Positions 7,621-17,704 are shown, numbered from the stretch's first letter. The stretch is 33,926 nucleotides of DNA from Mesobacillus boroniphilus JCM 21738 (GCF_000517385.1 NZ_BAUW01000044.1:1-33926); one strand, 5' to 3'. Made by a program: numbers and translations. Notes: a model not told the origin generated them from the sequence alone.

Positions 7621-10600
7621 ATGAAAACACAATGGAACCCTTCCCAATTTAGAGACTTTTCAAGATTTGAACACGATGCGTGCGGGATTGTTGCCAGCAT
7701 TGAAAAAAAGAAAATACCTACGCGCGAAAATATTTTCCACTGTATCAACGGCCTGGTCACGATGAACCACCGAGCTGGTTTTATCAATGGTGAAGGAGAC
7801 GGCGTTGGTGTGCATATCGACATTCCACGTGTGCTCTGGAAGGAAAAGCTTACTGAAGCAGGTGCAGATGTTAGTGCTGCTGATAATGAAAACTTCGTCG
7901 TCGGACATGTTTTTATTACAAGATCTGAGCAGGCAAAAGCGATTCAGGATGAGCTTGAGGCAAAGCTTACACAGCAGGGCATGAAGCTGATTTTTTCATC
8001 GGTGGATGTCACTGATTCCGGAGCGCTCGGCCCGATTGCAATTCAGGAGAACCCTGTATTCTGGCAGTTCGCATGCCTTGCAAACGTAACAGGACAGGAT
8101 CTTTCCAGCAAATTGTTTAATATGATCGTAGATTTCGAGCAAAATGATCAGGTTCATGTGGCCTCCCTTAGCCAATACCACGCTGTTTATAAGGTAATGG
8201 GGCTGGAGACATCCTGCCGAAGTACTATCATGACCTGGCAAGTCCAATTGTTGCATCCACTATGACACTTGGGCACAACCGCTATTCAACTAATACTCTA
8301 TCAAGCTTTTTCCGTGTCCAGCCGTTTAGCGTCCTTGGCCATAACGGTGAAATTAATACAATTGCAAGACTCCGTGATGAAGCGCGCATGGTCAATGTTC
8401 CGCTCGTAAAAGACGGCAGTGACTCACAGGACCTTAGCCGTACACTTGAAACGTTTATTTGTCGTGACGGATATTCATTGTTTGAGGCGATGGACATGAT
8501 GTTCCCGCCAATCATTAATGAAATCAAAGCTTATCCGGAACATTTGCAAGATTTATATACTTATATACGCGAAGCATGGGGCCATTTCGCCCAGGGACCT
8601 GCTGGCATCATTTCACGCTTTGCTGATGAAGCAGTATTCAGTGTAGACGCACTAGGCTTGCGTCCGCTTTGGATGGTAGACACAGAGAGCTCTTACCTAT
8701 TTTCATCAGAGCCGGGAATCATCTCGTCAACCGAGTACACAGGTGATCCAAAGCCTCTTGCACCAGGCGAGAAGGTTGGCCTGAAGTGGAATGGCGACAC
8801 AATTGAAGTGTTTGAAATGGAACAATTCCAGGGTGAAGTTTACAAGCGTTTTTCTGATCGCCTTGCTTTCCAGGAAGCCCGTCATCGCCTAGGCGGTCCA
8901 CTGCTTGGCAAAACGGTTACAATGACATATCCGGAGAAAATCCATAACGGACAGTATAAAGCATTTGGCTGGGAGCGTGACCACGTTCAGCTTGTCGAAC
9001 AGATGGCTGAAAAAGGCGCGGAGCCAATCCGCTCGCTTGGACACGATGCTCCACTTGCCGCGATGAATCCGGAACGGAGGAATATCGCAGATTTTATAAA
9101 AGAAAGTGTTGCTGTCGTAACGAATCCCGCAATAGACCGCGATCGTGAAGCAGAACATTTCTCGACCAGGACTGTACTTGGCAAGCGCCCTTCCCTTTTC
9201 AGCAAATCCGAGACAGGGAAAGTCGTAGAATTGATCACTCCTCTTCTTGTAGAAGGAAAGGCAGGCTGCGAGGTTTCTTTGCAAACTGGTCAGCCAAGCA
9301 TGGACCAGGTCATTCAGTGCTACCAGGATGATAAACTTGCAGCGTATCTGGAAACAGTCTTCCATAATGATGAAACTGTTAAAGAAGCCCTTGAAAGGCT
9401 TGCTGCTGAGGCGATTGCTGCTGTTAAGGATGGCAAAACCCTGCTTGTTCTTGATGACGCAATGGCCCATCAGGAAAATGCACTGTGGCTCGATCCGCAC
9501 CTTGTCGTTTCGGCGATCGATCAGGCTCTTGTAAAAGAAGCTTGCGCCGCGACTGCTCACTCCTGCTGCGTTCTGCTTCATTAAGATCGCTGCATGATAT
9601 CATTGTTGCCCTTGGTTTGGGTGCAGACGCAGTCAGCCCTTACTATATGTTCATGACCGTGCTTGATGAGTCTGTCAAGCCGCTCGTTAATCTATACAGT
9701 GCCCTGACGAAAGGCCTTGAAAAAGTCACTTCAACTATTGGTATCCATGAATTGCGAGGATACGGACGTTTATTCTCAAGCATAGGTCTGAACGAAGAAG
9801 TAGCAGATTATTTAGTGGTCGTGAACTTCTTTGGTTCTAATGAACTTGCATACAATTTCGAAGCAATGAAAGAAGATGCATTAAAAAGAGCAGAAGATTT
9901 CCAGAACGAAAAGGAGCGGATCGGCAAGATATTCCACCTCTTCCCTCGTATCTGGAAGGCGATTGGCGAAGTTGCTTCTACAGGAGATTATAGCGTCTAC
10001 CGTGAGAAAATTACCGAACAGGAAGCTAGTAATCCGACAACGATCCGCCATTTGACTAGGTTGAAAAAGGCTGAGACATTAGTTTCGCCTGAGGAAGTTG
10101 AAATTGGTGTCGGAGACCACAGCCTGCCGTTTGTCATCGCATCGATGTCTTTCGGATCACAAAACGAGATTGCGTTTCGCGCTTATGCAGAAGGTGCCGA
10201 CCGCCTGAACATGATCAGCATGAACGGAGAGGGCGGCGAAATAAAGGATATGCTTGGCAAGTACCCGCGTACGCGCGGCCAGCAGGTTGCATCCGGACGT
10301 TTCGGAGTCAATGCTGAATTGCTGAATTCGTCCAACCTTCTGGAAATCAAAATTGGCCAGGGCGCAAAGCCTGGTGAAGGCGGACACCTTCCTGGTTCGA
10401 AGGTTACGGCTAAAATCGCAGAAGCAAGGAATGCGACAATTGGATCAGATTTAATTTCACCATCAAATAACCATGATATCTATTCAATCGAAGACCTTGC
10501 ACAAATGATCCACGAGTTGAAGACAGCCAATGACCAGGCTCGCGTTGCCGTTAAGGTTCCTGTTGTTCCGAATATCGGTACGATAGCAGTTGGCATTGCG

Positions 10601-12088
10601 AAAGCAGGAGCGGACATCATCACATTGAGCGGCTTCGACGGCGGTACTGGTGCTGCCCGTATCCATGCTCTTCAATATGTCGGCCTCCCGGCTGAAATTG
10701 GCATCAAAGCCGCACATAACGCCCTGCTTGAAGCAGGATTGCGCGACAGTGTCGAGCTCTGGGCTGACGGCGGCGTGAAGAGTGCTCAGGATGTCATTAA
10801 ATACATGCTTCTTGGAGCAAACCGCGTCGGCTTCGGGACACTGTCCATGCTTGCGATCGGCTGTACAACATGCCGCGGCTGCCATCTTGACACATGCCAT
10901 GTCGGTATCGCGACGCAAATCGATTCGGAGGCACAAGCAAAGGAACATGGACTGCGCCGTTTCGTACCGCGCCAGTTCGACCAAGCCGTCCAGGGCATCA
11001 TGAATCTGTTCACTGCTTTTGGCAACGAGCTTAAATCCCTCGCTGCATCCGCAGGCATCAAAAACCTGCAGGAAGCAGTCGGGCGCTCAGATTTGCTGGA
11101 ACAAATCAAAGGCAATGACTTGCTTGATTTAACATATTTATTGAAGCCACTTGAGATTGGCCAAATCATGCATCAAAAAGAAGCTGCCGCTTCCCTTGCT
11201 TCTGCACAGCTTCAGGTTGCTGCAGGCGCTGAATATCTTGATGCTGTCGACGAGGAGCTTCATCAGTCACGTGAATTCCAGGCTGTAACTGCCGAGCAGC
11301 GCGTTCTTGCCAGCAGGGTTTCATGCCACAGGGTTCGCGGACGTCTGGATGGTTCCTACAGAAAGCTGCAGCCGCTCACGCTCCGTTACAAAGGCTCCAT
11401 CCTGGGTAATGGACTTGGCGCTTACAACACGGACGGCATTAACATTGAAATTGACGGCGGCGGCCAGGATGGAGTCGGCAAGACTTCATTCGGCGGTACA
11501 ATTTTAATCGCAAAATCGCCTGGCAAGGACGGTGGATTCTACAACGGTTATGTCGGTAAAGGCTTCGGTTACGGAGCTCAAAAAGGCTTGCTCGTAGCAC
11601 AGGGCAATGCAGATGCTCGTGCTGGAATCCGTTTATCAGGTGCTGATATGATTATCGGCGGCCTTGTGAAAAAGCCAATTCCTGAAAAAGAATTCGGCAA
11701 TATCGGAACAAATGCAAATATCAAAGGCTTCGCTTTTGAATACATGACAAACGGCCGCGGATTGGTTCTCGGCGATCCGGGACCTTGGATTTGCGCAGGC
11801 ATGACAGGCGGTGTCGTTTACCTGAGACACCAGCCGGAGATGGGACTGACTAAAGAAGCCATCGCCCGCCGAGTCGCCAAAGGCGCCAATGTATCCATCG
11901 AGACGCTATCAGCAAAAGGCATCTCGGATGTAAAAGAATTGCTGGCCAACTACATTGAAATGGTTAAAAACCATGGCCAGGAAAGCGAAGCTGCTGACCT
12001 CGCCCTTCTACTGGAACACCCAGAAGATCACTTCATCCAAGTCGTTCCTGTTAAAGAGCAGGCAGACCCAGCAGTATCAACAGAATAA
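7621..12088 (+). CDS. gltB: glutamate synthase large subunit, GltB-type, stand-alone (two frame breaks)
   Basis: About 1489 residues when joined, the normal size for a large subunit. It transfers the glutamine amide to 2-oxoglutarate to give glutamate. In order: a glutamine amidotransferase domain with the nucleophile in EHDACGIVAS after a short propeptide, and LGHNRYSTNT plus LGHNGEINT; a central domain; the FMN domain with SGFDGGTGAARIHALQ; the 3Fe-4S site CTTCRGCHLDTCHVG (C-x5-C-x4-C); and a C-terminal beta-helix with repeated GGxG segments. One G is missing from the run at 8199-8202 (true reading VMGAGDILPKYYHDL), and one near 9540 (VKEGLRRDCSLLLR). No gltD follows, so electrons may come from ferredoxin or a distant small subunit. 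Confidence 0.93.
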
Positions 12089-12100
12089 TTTTAAGTTAGT

Positions 12101-12130
12101 GGCCCCGCTGAAACGGGGCCATTTATTTTT
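12101..12130 (+). terminator. Rho-independent terminator of gltB
   Basis: The stem GGCCCCG / CGGGGCC with a 6-nt loop is followed by ATTTATTTTTCTT. It begins 12 nt after the gltB stop codon. Confidence 0.92.
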
Positions 12131-12213
12131 CTTAGTATGATTTTTAAAATAAGTAACCTCCTGTGGAATTTTATTAGATTTTCGTTCCAGGCGCTCTGGA
12201 AAAAGTAATTTAT

Positions 12214-12440
12214 GCAGATTTTATTAGCCAGAATTGAGGTCTAATCATGAGAAAGGGCTCATAGGAAGATTCTATAAGCCGAATTGAGGTCTGATCATGA
12301 AAAAGGCTCATAGACAGATTCTATAAGCCAGAATTGAGATCTAATCATGAGAACGGGCTCATAGACAGATTCTATAAGCCCGTATTGAGGTCTGATCTTG
12401 AAAAGGGCTCATAGACAGATTCTATAAGCCCGTATTGAAT
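12214..12440. repeat. tandem array of four 50-bp hairpin units with partial units at both ends
   Basis: Units lie at 12231-12280, 12281-12330, 12331-12380 and 12381-12430. A degenerate half unit precedes them (12214-12230) and the first 8-10 bases of another follow (12431-12440). Each unit starts GAATTGAGGTCT or CGTATTGAGGTCT and ends with the pair GGCTCATAGA / TCTATAAGCC, a 9-of-10-bp stem with a 5-nt loop (shorter in unit 1). Units 1 and 3 share CTAATCATGAGA, and units 2 and 4 share CTGATC-TGAAAA, so the array probably grew by doubling a 100-bp pair. No open frame runs through it. It lies between the gltB terminator and the ygaE promoter. Confidence 0.9.
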
Positions 12441-12555
12441 ATATTCCCCCTGGTCAAGAATATCCGTCAATAATTCTGGAATAAGCGGACTTCCAGTCTA
12501 ATAGACTTGTAACCACTTACATTTAAAACAGGCTTGTTTTTCGTTAAATTGTCGC

Positions 12556-12584
12556 TTGAACTTATTGGCTTTCCGTTGTATAGT
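12556..12584 (+). promoter_or_regulatory. sigma-A-type promoter of ygaE
   Basis: A -35 TTGAAC (12556-12561) and -10 TATAGT (12579-12584) are separated by 17 bp, about 90 bp upstream of the ygaE start codon. Confidence 0.65.
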
Positions 12585-12590
12585 ACATAA

Positions 12591-12608
12591 TTGTTTAGTT
12601 TTAAACAA
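12591..12608. promoter_or_regulatory. palindrome at the ygaE transcription start, candidate operator
   Basis: TTGTTTA and TAAACAA are perfect 7-bp arms around four bases, placed where transcription from the promoter at 12556-12584 should begin. A repressor bound here would block initiation. The regulator is unknown. Confidence 0.45.
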
Positions 12609-12673
12609 AATGGTTTAAAGTAGTAATTAATGAATGAGATTTTCTGTCTCTGAATGAAAGGAATTCACTTCCC

Positions 12674-13757
12674 ATGAAACTTGGTGCCCGCATACTGAAA
12701 ACGGGAATTGCCATTACACTTGCACTATTTTTATCGCATATTTTTGATCTTCCTTCACCGGTATTTGCCGGAATCGCTGCGATTTTTGCCCTGCAGCCAA
12801 CTGTATACCGCTCTTATCAATCAATCATTGAACATATCCAGGGCAATCTGATTGGAGCCGCTACCGCTGTTTTATTCGTTATGGCGTTCGGCAACAGCAT
12901 TTTCATAATCGGCCTAGCCGCAGTACTTGTTATTACTTTGAACCTTAAGCTGAAACTGGGTAACACAATATCGCTTTCTCTTGTTACATTGATTGCGATC
13001 ATGGAGACACCTGGTGATGATTTCATCCAGTTCGCGCTGATCAGGTTCTCGACAATCATGCTTGGGGTTGTATCGGCATTCATTGTGAACCTTGTGTTCC
13101 TCCCGCCAAAGTATGAAAATAAGTTGTATTACAAGAGTTCTATTTTATCAGAGGAAATTACGAAGTGGATCAGGCTGAGCACACGTCACGCTTCAGAGCA
13201 TCAGCTCCTGAAGGCAGATATAGAAAAACTCCGCGAAGGCATCATCAAGCTGGATCAGCTATATATGATGTATAAGGAAGAACGAGATTATTTTAAAAAA
13301 AAATACACTTGCAAAATCACGAAAGCTTGTCATTTACAGGCAAATGATCAACACGGTAAAAAAATCACTCGAAACGTTAAAAAGACTTCACCGCTATGAG
13401 AATGAATTCAATCAGCTTCCTGTTGAATTTCAGGAAGTTATCCAGCATCAGCTTGATTGCCTGATAAATCACAATGAGCAGGTGATGCTTAAGTACGTTG
13501 GCAAAGTAAAGCCTGAAGCATCCTATATTGAGGGTGAGGTCTGCCTGAACAAAGAGCAGCTGTTTGAATTATTTTTAGCGCAAAGAAATGACCTGGCTCA
13601 AACGAACAGCCAAATGCTCTATCATGTCATGCAGCTCGTGTCGATCATCATGGAATATGGCGAGCAGGTCGAGCACCTGGATACCCTCGTATCCAGCTTC
13701 CAGTCCTATCATAAAGATGATAGCAATGTAACGATTGAACAAAATACGGAAATTTAA
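12674..13757 (+). CDS. ygaE: YgaE-like aromatic acid exporter family membrane protein (frame broken at an A run)
   Basis: About 361 residues. The N-terminal half has several membrane helices (residues 8-150), beginning MKLGARILKTGIAITLALFL, and holds the FAGIAAIFALQPTVYRSY motif of the ArAE/FUSC-like exporter family. The C-terminal half is a soluble helical domain. The frame breaks at a run of nine A (13295-13303). With eight A it reads FKKNTLAKSRKLVIYRQMIN and joins the second part, which runs to the TAA at 13757. This is the only break that needs a base removed rather than added. GAAAGGAA precedes the ATG. B. subtilis ygaE lies between ygaD and gsaB. Confidence 0.85.
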
Positions 13758-13786
13758 AAGCAGCTGGGTTATCAGCTGCTTTTTCT
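13757..13786. terminator. bidirectional terminator between ygaE and dppC
   Basis: The stem AAAAGCAGCTG (13757-13767) and CAGCTGCTTTT (13773-13783) is followed by a T run on the plus strand and begins at the ygaE stop. It lies 17 nt after the convergent dppC stop and could serve both. Confidence 0.85.
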
Positions 13787-13803
13787 TTTTGCATATAACT
13801 GCA

Positions 13804-14703
13804 TTAACTCTTCATTCTAGGGTCCAATGCATCCCTTAGACCATCGCCCATCAGGTTGAATCCCAGTACCGTCAACATGATTGCCAGGCCAGGGAATATC
13901 ATTGTCCATGGTGCCTGGATCATATAGTCTTTCGCGTCTGCTAGCATCTTTCCCCATTCAGGATTCGGCGCGTCTGCACCCAGTCCGAGGAATCCCAGTG
14001 CAGCAGCTTCAATGATTGCCGTGGCAATTGCAAGCGTGCCCTGTACAATAATTGGCGCCATACTGTTAGGAAGTATATGCTGGAACAATATCCTGCTGTC
14101 CTTCATCCCAACCGCCTTGGCGGCCATAATGTATTCTTCTTCTTTTACACTAAGGACCCTTGAACGGATTAGCCTCCCGAAGTTTGGAATATTGATTATC
14201 GCGATTGCTATCAGCGCATTCCTCAGTGAAGGTCCAAGAACGGCTACAATCGCAATCGCCAATAAGATACTTGGGAATGCCAGCATAATATCAAATGCTC
14301 TTGAAATAATGGTATCGACCCATCTGCCGTAGTATCCAGCAAGAATCCCCAGCAGACAGCCGACAACAATTGAACCCATTACCGCAAAGGTCCCTACCCA
14401 TAAGGAAATCCTAGCACCATATATAACTCTGGATAAGATATCTCGTCCAAAATCATCTGTGCCAAGCCAGTGGTCAGCTGAAGGAGCCTGAAGACGAACC
14501 TCCATTTTCTGATCATTAATCCCTTCTGGCGCAATCAATGGTGCGAAAATTGCCAGCAAGATAAAAAACAAGACGATGGCCGTTCCAACGAGTGCCAATT
14601 TATTCTTCTTAAAGCTATACCATGCTTCTGCCCAGGGAGACGCCACTTTTTCCTCTGCCTGTACGGTTGGCGGCGGTATTTGTTTTTGAGTTGATATCTC
14701 CAT
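13804..14703 (-). CDS. dppC: peptide/nickel ABC transporter permease, DppC/OppC type
   Basis: 299 residues, intact. After a cytoplasmic N-terminus, the first helix lies at about residues 33-55, and HWLGTDDFGRDILSRVIYGAR, the typical OppC_N to BPD_transp_1 junction, follows. The EAA coupling loop is present as EEEYIMAAKAVGMKDSRI. The protein forms the membrane channel together with DppB, with six helices each. GGGGAGAG lies upstream of the ATG at 14703. It is the last gene of the dpp cluster and starts 18 bp after dppB. Peptides are the likeliest substrate, but the subfamily also includes nickel and sugar-conjugate importers. Confidence 0.92.
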   Translation of the reverse strand: MEISTQKQIPPPTVQAEEKVASPWAEAWYSFKKNKLALVGTAIVLFFILLAIFAPLIAPEGINDQKMEVRLQAPSADHWLGTDDFGRDILSRVIYGARISLWVGTFAVMGSIVVGCLLGILAGYYGRWVDTIISRAFDIMLAFPSILLAIAIVAVLGPSLRNALIAIAIINIPNFGRLIRSRVLSVKEEEYIMAAKAVGMKDSRILFQHILPNSMAPIIVQGTLAIATAIIEAAALGFLGLGADAPNPEWGKMLADAKDYMIQAPWTMIFPGLAIMLTVLGFNLMGDGLRDALDPRMKS

Positions 14704-14721
14704 CTGCTCTCTCCCCTTCCA

Positions 14722-15724
14722 TCAACGGTATTTGATCCGTGGATCAATGGCTGCATAAAGTAAATCAACTACTAGATTGATAAGTACAAAGATCAGGGCA
14801 ATAATCAGGATCCCGGACTGGATAACCGGATAATCACGATAATTGATTGCCTCGTAGATATATCGGCCAATTCCCGGCCAACTGAAAATTGTCTCAGTCA
14901 GGATCGCTCCTCCAAGCAATAGTCCTGTCTGCAAGCCTATGATAGTCAACACAGGGATGATCGCATTTTTTAGGGAGTGCTTATAAACAACCCAGAACAT
15001 GCTCAACCCCTTCGCCCTGGCTGTCCTGATAAAATCAGACCTCATCACCTCTAGCATTGTAGAACGAGTAATCCTTGCAATGATGGCCATCGGAATCGTC
15101 GCCAACGCCATCGCTGGCAGCACTAGATGCTTCAGGACGTCAACAAACTGGTCAGTACGCCCCTGAATCAGGGTATCAATGATATAAAAGTTCGTAATTG
15201 CATCAACTGGATTCCGCACTTCTTCACGCCCGGAAGTCGGCAGGATATCAAGGTTGATGCAAACAGCCACTGTTCCATCAAACCGAGCCAGAAAATCGGC
15301 ATCGATACACCGACAAGTGCCAGGACCATCGCGCCGTAATCAAACCAGGAATTTTGGAACCATGCACTGACTATCCCGGCATTTACTCCTATGACAATCG
15401 CAATTAACATCGCAACAAAAGACAGTTCCATCGTTGCTGCAAGATAAGGCCAGATTTCAGTGCTGATCGCTGACTTCGTCCTTAGAGATTCCCCCAGATC
15501 ACCCGTCAGCAGCCCTCCAAGATATGTAAAATATTGTACATACCAAGCTGGTCAAGCCCCAGCTCCCTCGTTAAATCCGCAATTGCTTCTTTAGTCGCCA
15601 GCTGCCCGAGAATGACTTGGGCGGGATCGCCAGGGATTGCTCTGATCATAAAAAATACAATAAGTGAAAGACCCAATAGTACAGGAATTAGTGAAAAAAT
15701 CCTTCTGACAGAATAGGCAAACAC
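14722..15724 (-). CDS. dppB: peptide/nickel ABC transporter permease, DppB/OppB type (two frame breaks)
   Basis: About 334 residues when joined. I start it at the GTG at 15724 (VFAYSVRRIFSLIPVLLGLS) because AGAGGTGGG lies just upstream; the longer frame to 15778 would run into the 172-bp repeat. FFMIRAIPGDPA is the typical N-terminal motif of DppB proteins. One C is missing near 15547 (true reading GLDQPWYVQYFTYLGG), and one base near 15260 (WLFA-x-NLDILPTSGR). The EAA loop RSDFIRTARAKGLS and GPGIGRYIYEA-like C-terminus are clear. The repeat begins 22 bp before the start codon, so no room is left for a normal promoter of its own next to the gene. Confidence 0.88.
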
Positions 15725-15745
15725 CTTCCCACCTCTTTTCTTGAT

Positions 15746-15917
15746 GAAAAGCGTAAGCGCCTTGGTCAGCCCCGACAAGCGCTGTCCGACTAGAACGCCA
15801 CATCCTGTGGCTGCCGGGTCTGCACTTCCTGTGCCTCAGAAGCCCGACCGGTGAAGTCGTTCTTTGACTTCATTGGGCGGACTGAAGCTGCTCGAGGAGC
15901 TAGGCGCTGGAGCTAGA
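15746..15917 (+). repeat. 172-bp interspersed repeat (MITE/REP-like) inside the dpp cluster
   Basis: The element begins GAAAAGCGTAAGCGCC and ends TAGGCGCTGGAGCTAGA. The two ends are imperfect inverted repeats (AGCGTAAGCGCCT against AGCTCCAGCGCCT). It contains several hairpins: GCCACA/TGTGGC, GCAC/GTGC and GAAGTC/GACTTC. Its end recurs at 1-27 and its beginning at 33915-33926. It has no coding capacity. I recall repeats of this type (TCTAGCTCCAGCGCCTAG) as common in several Bacillaceae genomes. It sits between the terminator of the binding-protein gene and the ribosome site of dppB. Confidence 0.85.
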
Positions 15918-15953
15918 CATTACACAAATTTATTAATTTTATCTTTTCAACAG

Positions 15954-15983
15954 AAAAGGGAGAATGCATATGTTCTCCCTTTT
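15954..15983 (-). terminator. terminator after the dpp substrate-binding protein gene
   Basis: The perfect stem AAAAGGGAGAA / TTCTCCCTTTT lies 9 nt after the reconstructed stop codon of the binding protein. The T tract is short, so partial read-through into dppBC is likely. Confidence 0.75.
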
Positions 15984-15992
15984 CCTGATGCA

Positions 15993-17592
15993 TTATTTTT
16001 TGAATTCAACCGTAGCAAGCAGGTCAGATCCTGTTGGATGTGCCTTGAAACCAGTAACGTCTGCTCTTCCCGCAAGGCCGGCTCAGAGTGGACAAGTGGA
16101 ATCCAAGGAGCATCTTCCTTGATTAACAATTGAGCTTCTTTATACAATTTTTCACGTTCAGCCTGGTCATTTGTAGACTGAGCCTTGATGAACAAGTCAT
16201 GCACTTCCTGATTAGCGTAGCGTGCGTAGTTATTGCTGTCGATGTTATCCTGGTCTAAAAGGACATACAGGAAGTTATCAGCGTCACCATTGTCACCAGT
16301 CCAGCCTAGAAGGAATGTGTCCGCTTCACCAGTACGTGCTTTTTCAAGATATGTTGCCCACTCGTAAGAAACAATCTTTGCTTTTACACCTACTTCAGCA
16401 AAGTCTTTCTGAAGTGCTTCAGCAACTTTCTTTCCGTCTGGCATATAAGGTCTTGCAACTGGCATTGCCCATAGTTCCATTTCAAAACCATCTTCATATC
16501 CAGCTTCCTTAAGAAGTTCCTTTGCTTTCTCTGGATCATATTCATAAGCTTCCACATCATCGTTGTAGCCAGCTACCGATTTCGGCATTGGGTTTTTCGC
16601 AGGCTCAGCAGCTCCAGCATAGAAAGCATCGATGAGCGCTTGCTTATTGACCGCGTAGTTCAATGCCTGGCGAACCTTTTTGTCTTTCATTGGGCCGCGC
16701 TCGTTATTCAATCCCAGGTAAGCAACGTTCAGAGAAGGACGGTAGAAGGTTTGCAGGTCTGCATTGCCTTCAATAGCTTTAACATCACTGAAGTTCACTC
16801 CATCGATAATGTCAACTTCACCAGTGTTCAATGCATTCAGACGTGCAGAGTTTTCAGGAATGACGCGGAAGATAACTTCATCAAGCTTCGGCAGCCCTTC
16901 TTCCCAGTAATCTTCGTTTTTCACAAGAGTTACCCTGTCATTACGCTTCCATTCTTTGAATTTGAATGGTCCAGTACCTACTGGATTTTCGATGAATTTA
17001 TCACCATGCTTCTCGATTGCAGCAGGGCTCGCGATACCGAATGGAGACATTGCAAGGTTTTTGTAGAATGGAGCTAGAATTCGGTTCAATGTGAATTCAA
17101 CTGTATGTTCATCTACTGCCTTAACTTCCTTAATTACGTCACCAAATTGTGAGTTATAGTAGTAAAATTGTTCTTTATTTCCGGCTTTCCAGCGCTCGAA
17201 ATTGAAGACTACAGCTTCAGCATTGAAATCAGTGCCGTCATGGAATTTAACACCTTTTCGAAGTTTAAGTGTATGCTTCAAACCACCTTCAGACTCTTCC
17301 CAGCTTTCAGCAAGGCCCGGTGGATTTCTGTATCCTGCTCACCAAATTCGATGAGAGTTTCGTAGATGTTCTTTGTTACTTTGAAAGCTTCACCTTCAGT
17401 CGTTACTGCTGGGTCTAGTGATGTTGAATCACCGCCGCGGCCAAATACAAGAGTTCCTCCAGACGATGAATCGCCGTCAGAACCAGACTCCCCGCCCGTT
17501 TTCTTTCCGCCGGATTCATTATTACAGCCGGCAAGCCCAAGGCTAAGGATAAGGATAAAAGCAAAAAACATTAATCCAAAACGCCTTTTCAT
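15993..17592 (-). CDS. dppE: peptide-binding lipoprotein, SBP_bac_5 family (two frame breaks)
   Basis: About 533 residues when joined. The N-terminus is a lipoprotein signal, MKRRFGLMFFAFILILSLG followed by LAGC, so the protein should be anchored to the outer face of the membrane. A Gly/Ser-rich linker follows, then the family 5 solute-binding fold with LRKGVKFHDGTDFNAEAVVF and GTGPFKFKEW. One C is missing near 17320 (EIHPGLAESWEE) and one near 16075 (SEPALAGRADVTGFKAHPTG). The corrected stop is the TAA at 15993, and the uncorrected frame would run past its terminator. It delivers substrate to DppBC. The gene symbol follows the B. subtilis family and is tentative. Confidence 0.9.
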
Positions 17593-17679
17593 ATTCTTCC
17601 CCCTTGTTTTTTCGGACCGGTTTTATATATCCAGTCCATAATATCTATCATCTATGCTGTTTACCTGCACACATTACTA

Positions 17680-17704
17680 TCTGGAATAAAAATTCCGTTC
17701 CAGA
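17680..17704 (-). other. intercistronic hairpin between dppF and the binding-protein gene
   Basis: TCTGGAA and TTCCAGA are perfect 7-bp arms around an 11-nt loop, starting directly after the dppF stop codon. No T run follows on the minus strand, so it is probably not a terminator. It could stabilise or mark a processing site in the polycistronic mRNA. Confidence 0.45.

Noticed and set aside
8889..9581. 230-codon frame antisense to gltB
   Set aside because: The plus-strand reading is clear conserved glutamate synthase; the antisense frame resembles no protein family and has no ribosome site.
10484..10984. 166-codon cysteine-rich frame antisense to gltB
   Set aside because: It is opposite the conserved FMN and 3Fe-4S region, and its cysteines arise from the complementary strand.
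12214..12440. CRISPR array
   Set aside because: The period is regular, but the entire 50 bp repeats with small variants; there are no unique spacers and no cas genes.
15746..15917. Insertion sequence
   Set aside because: No transposase frame in 172 bp; at most a non-autonomous element.
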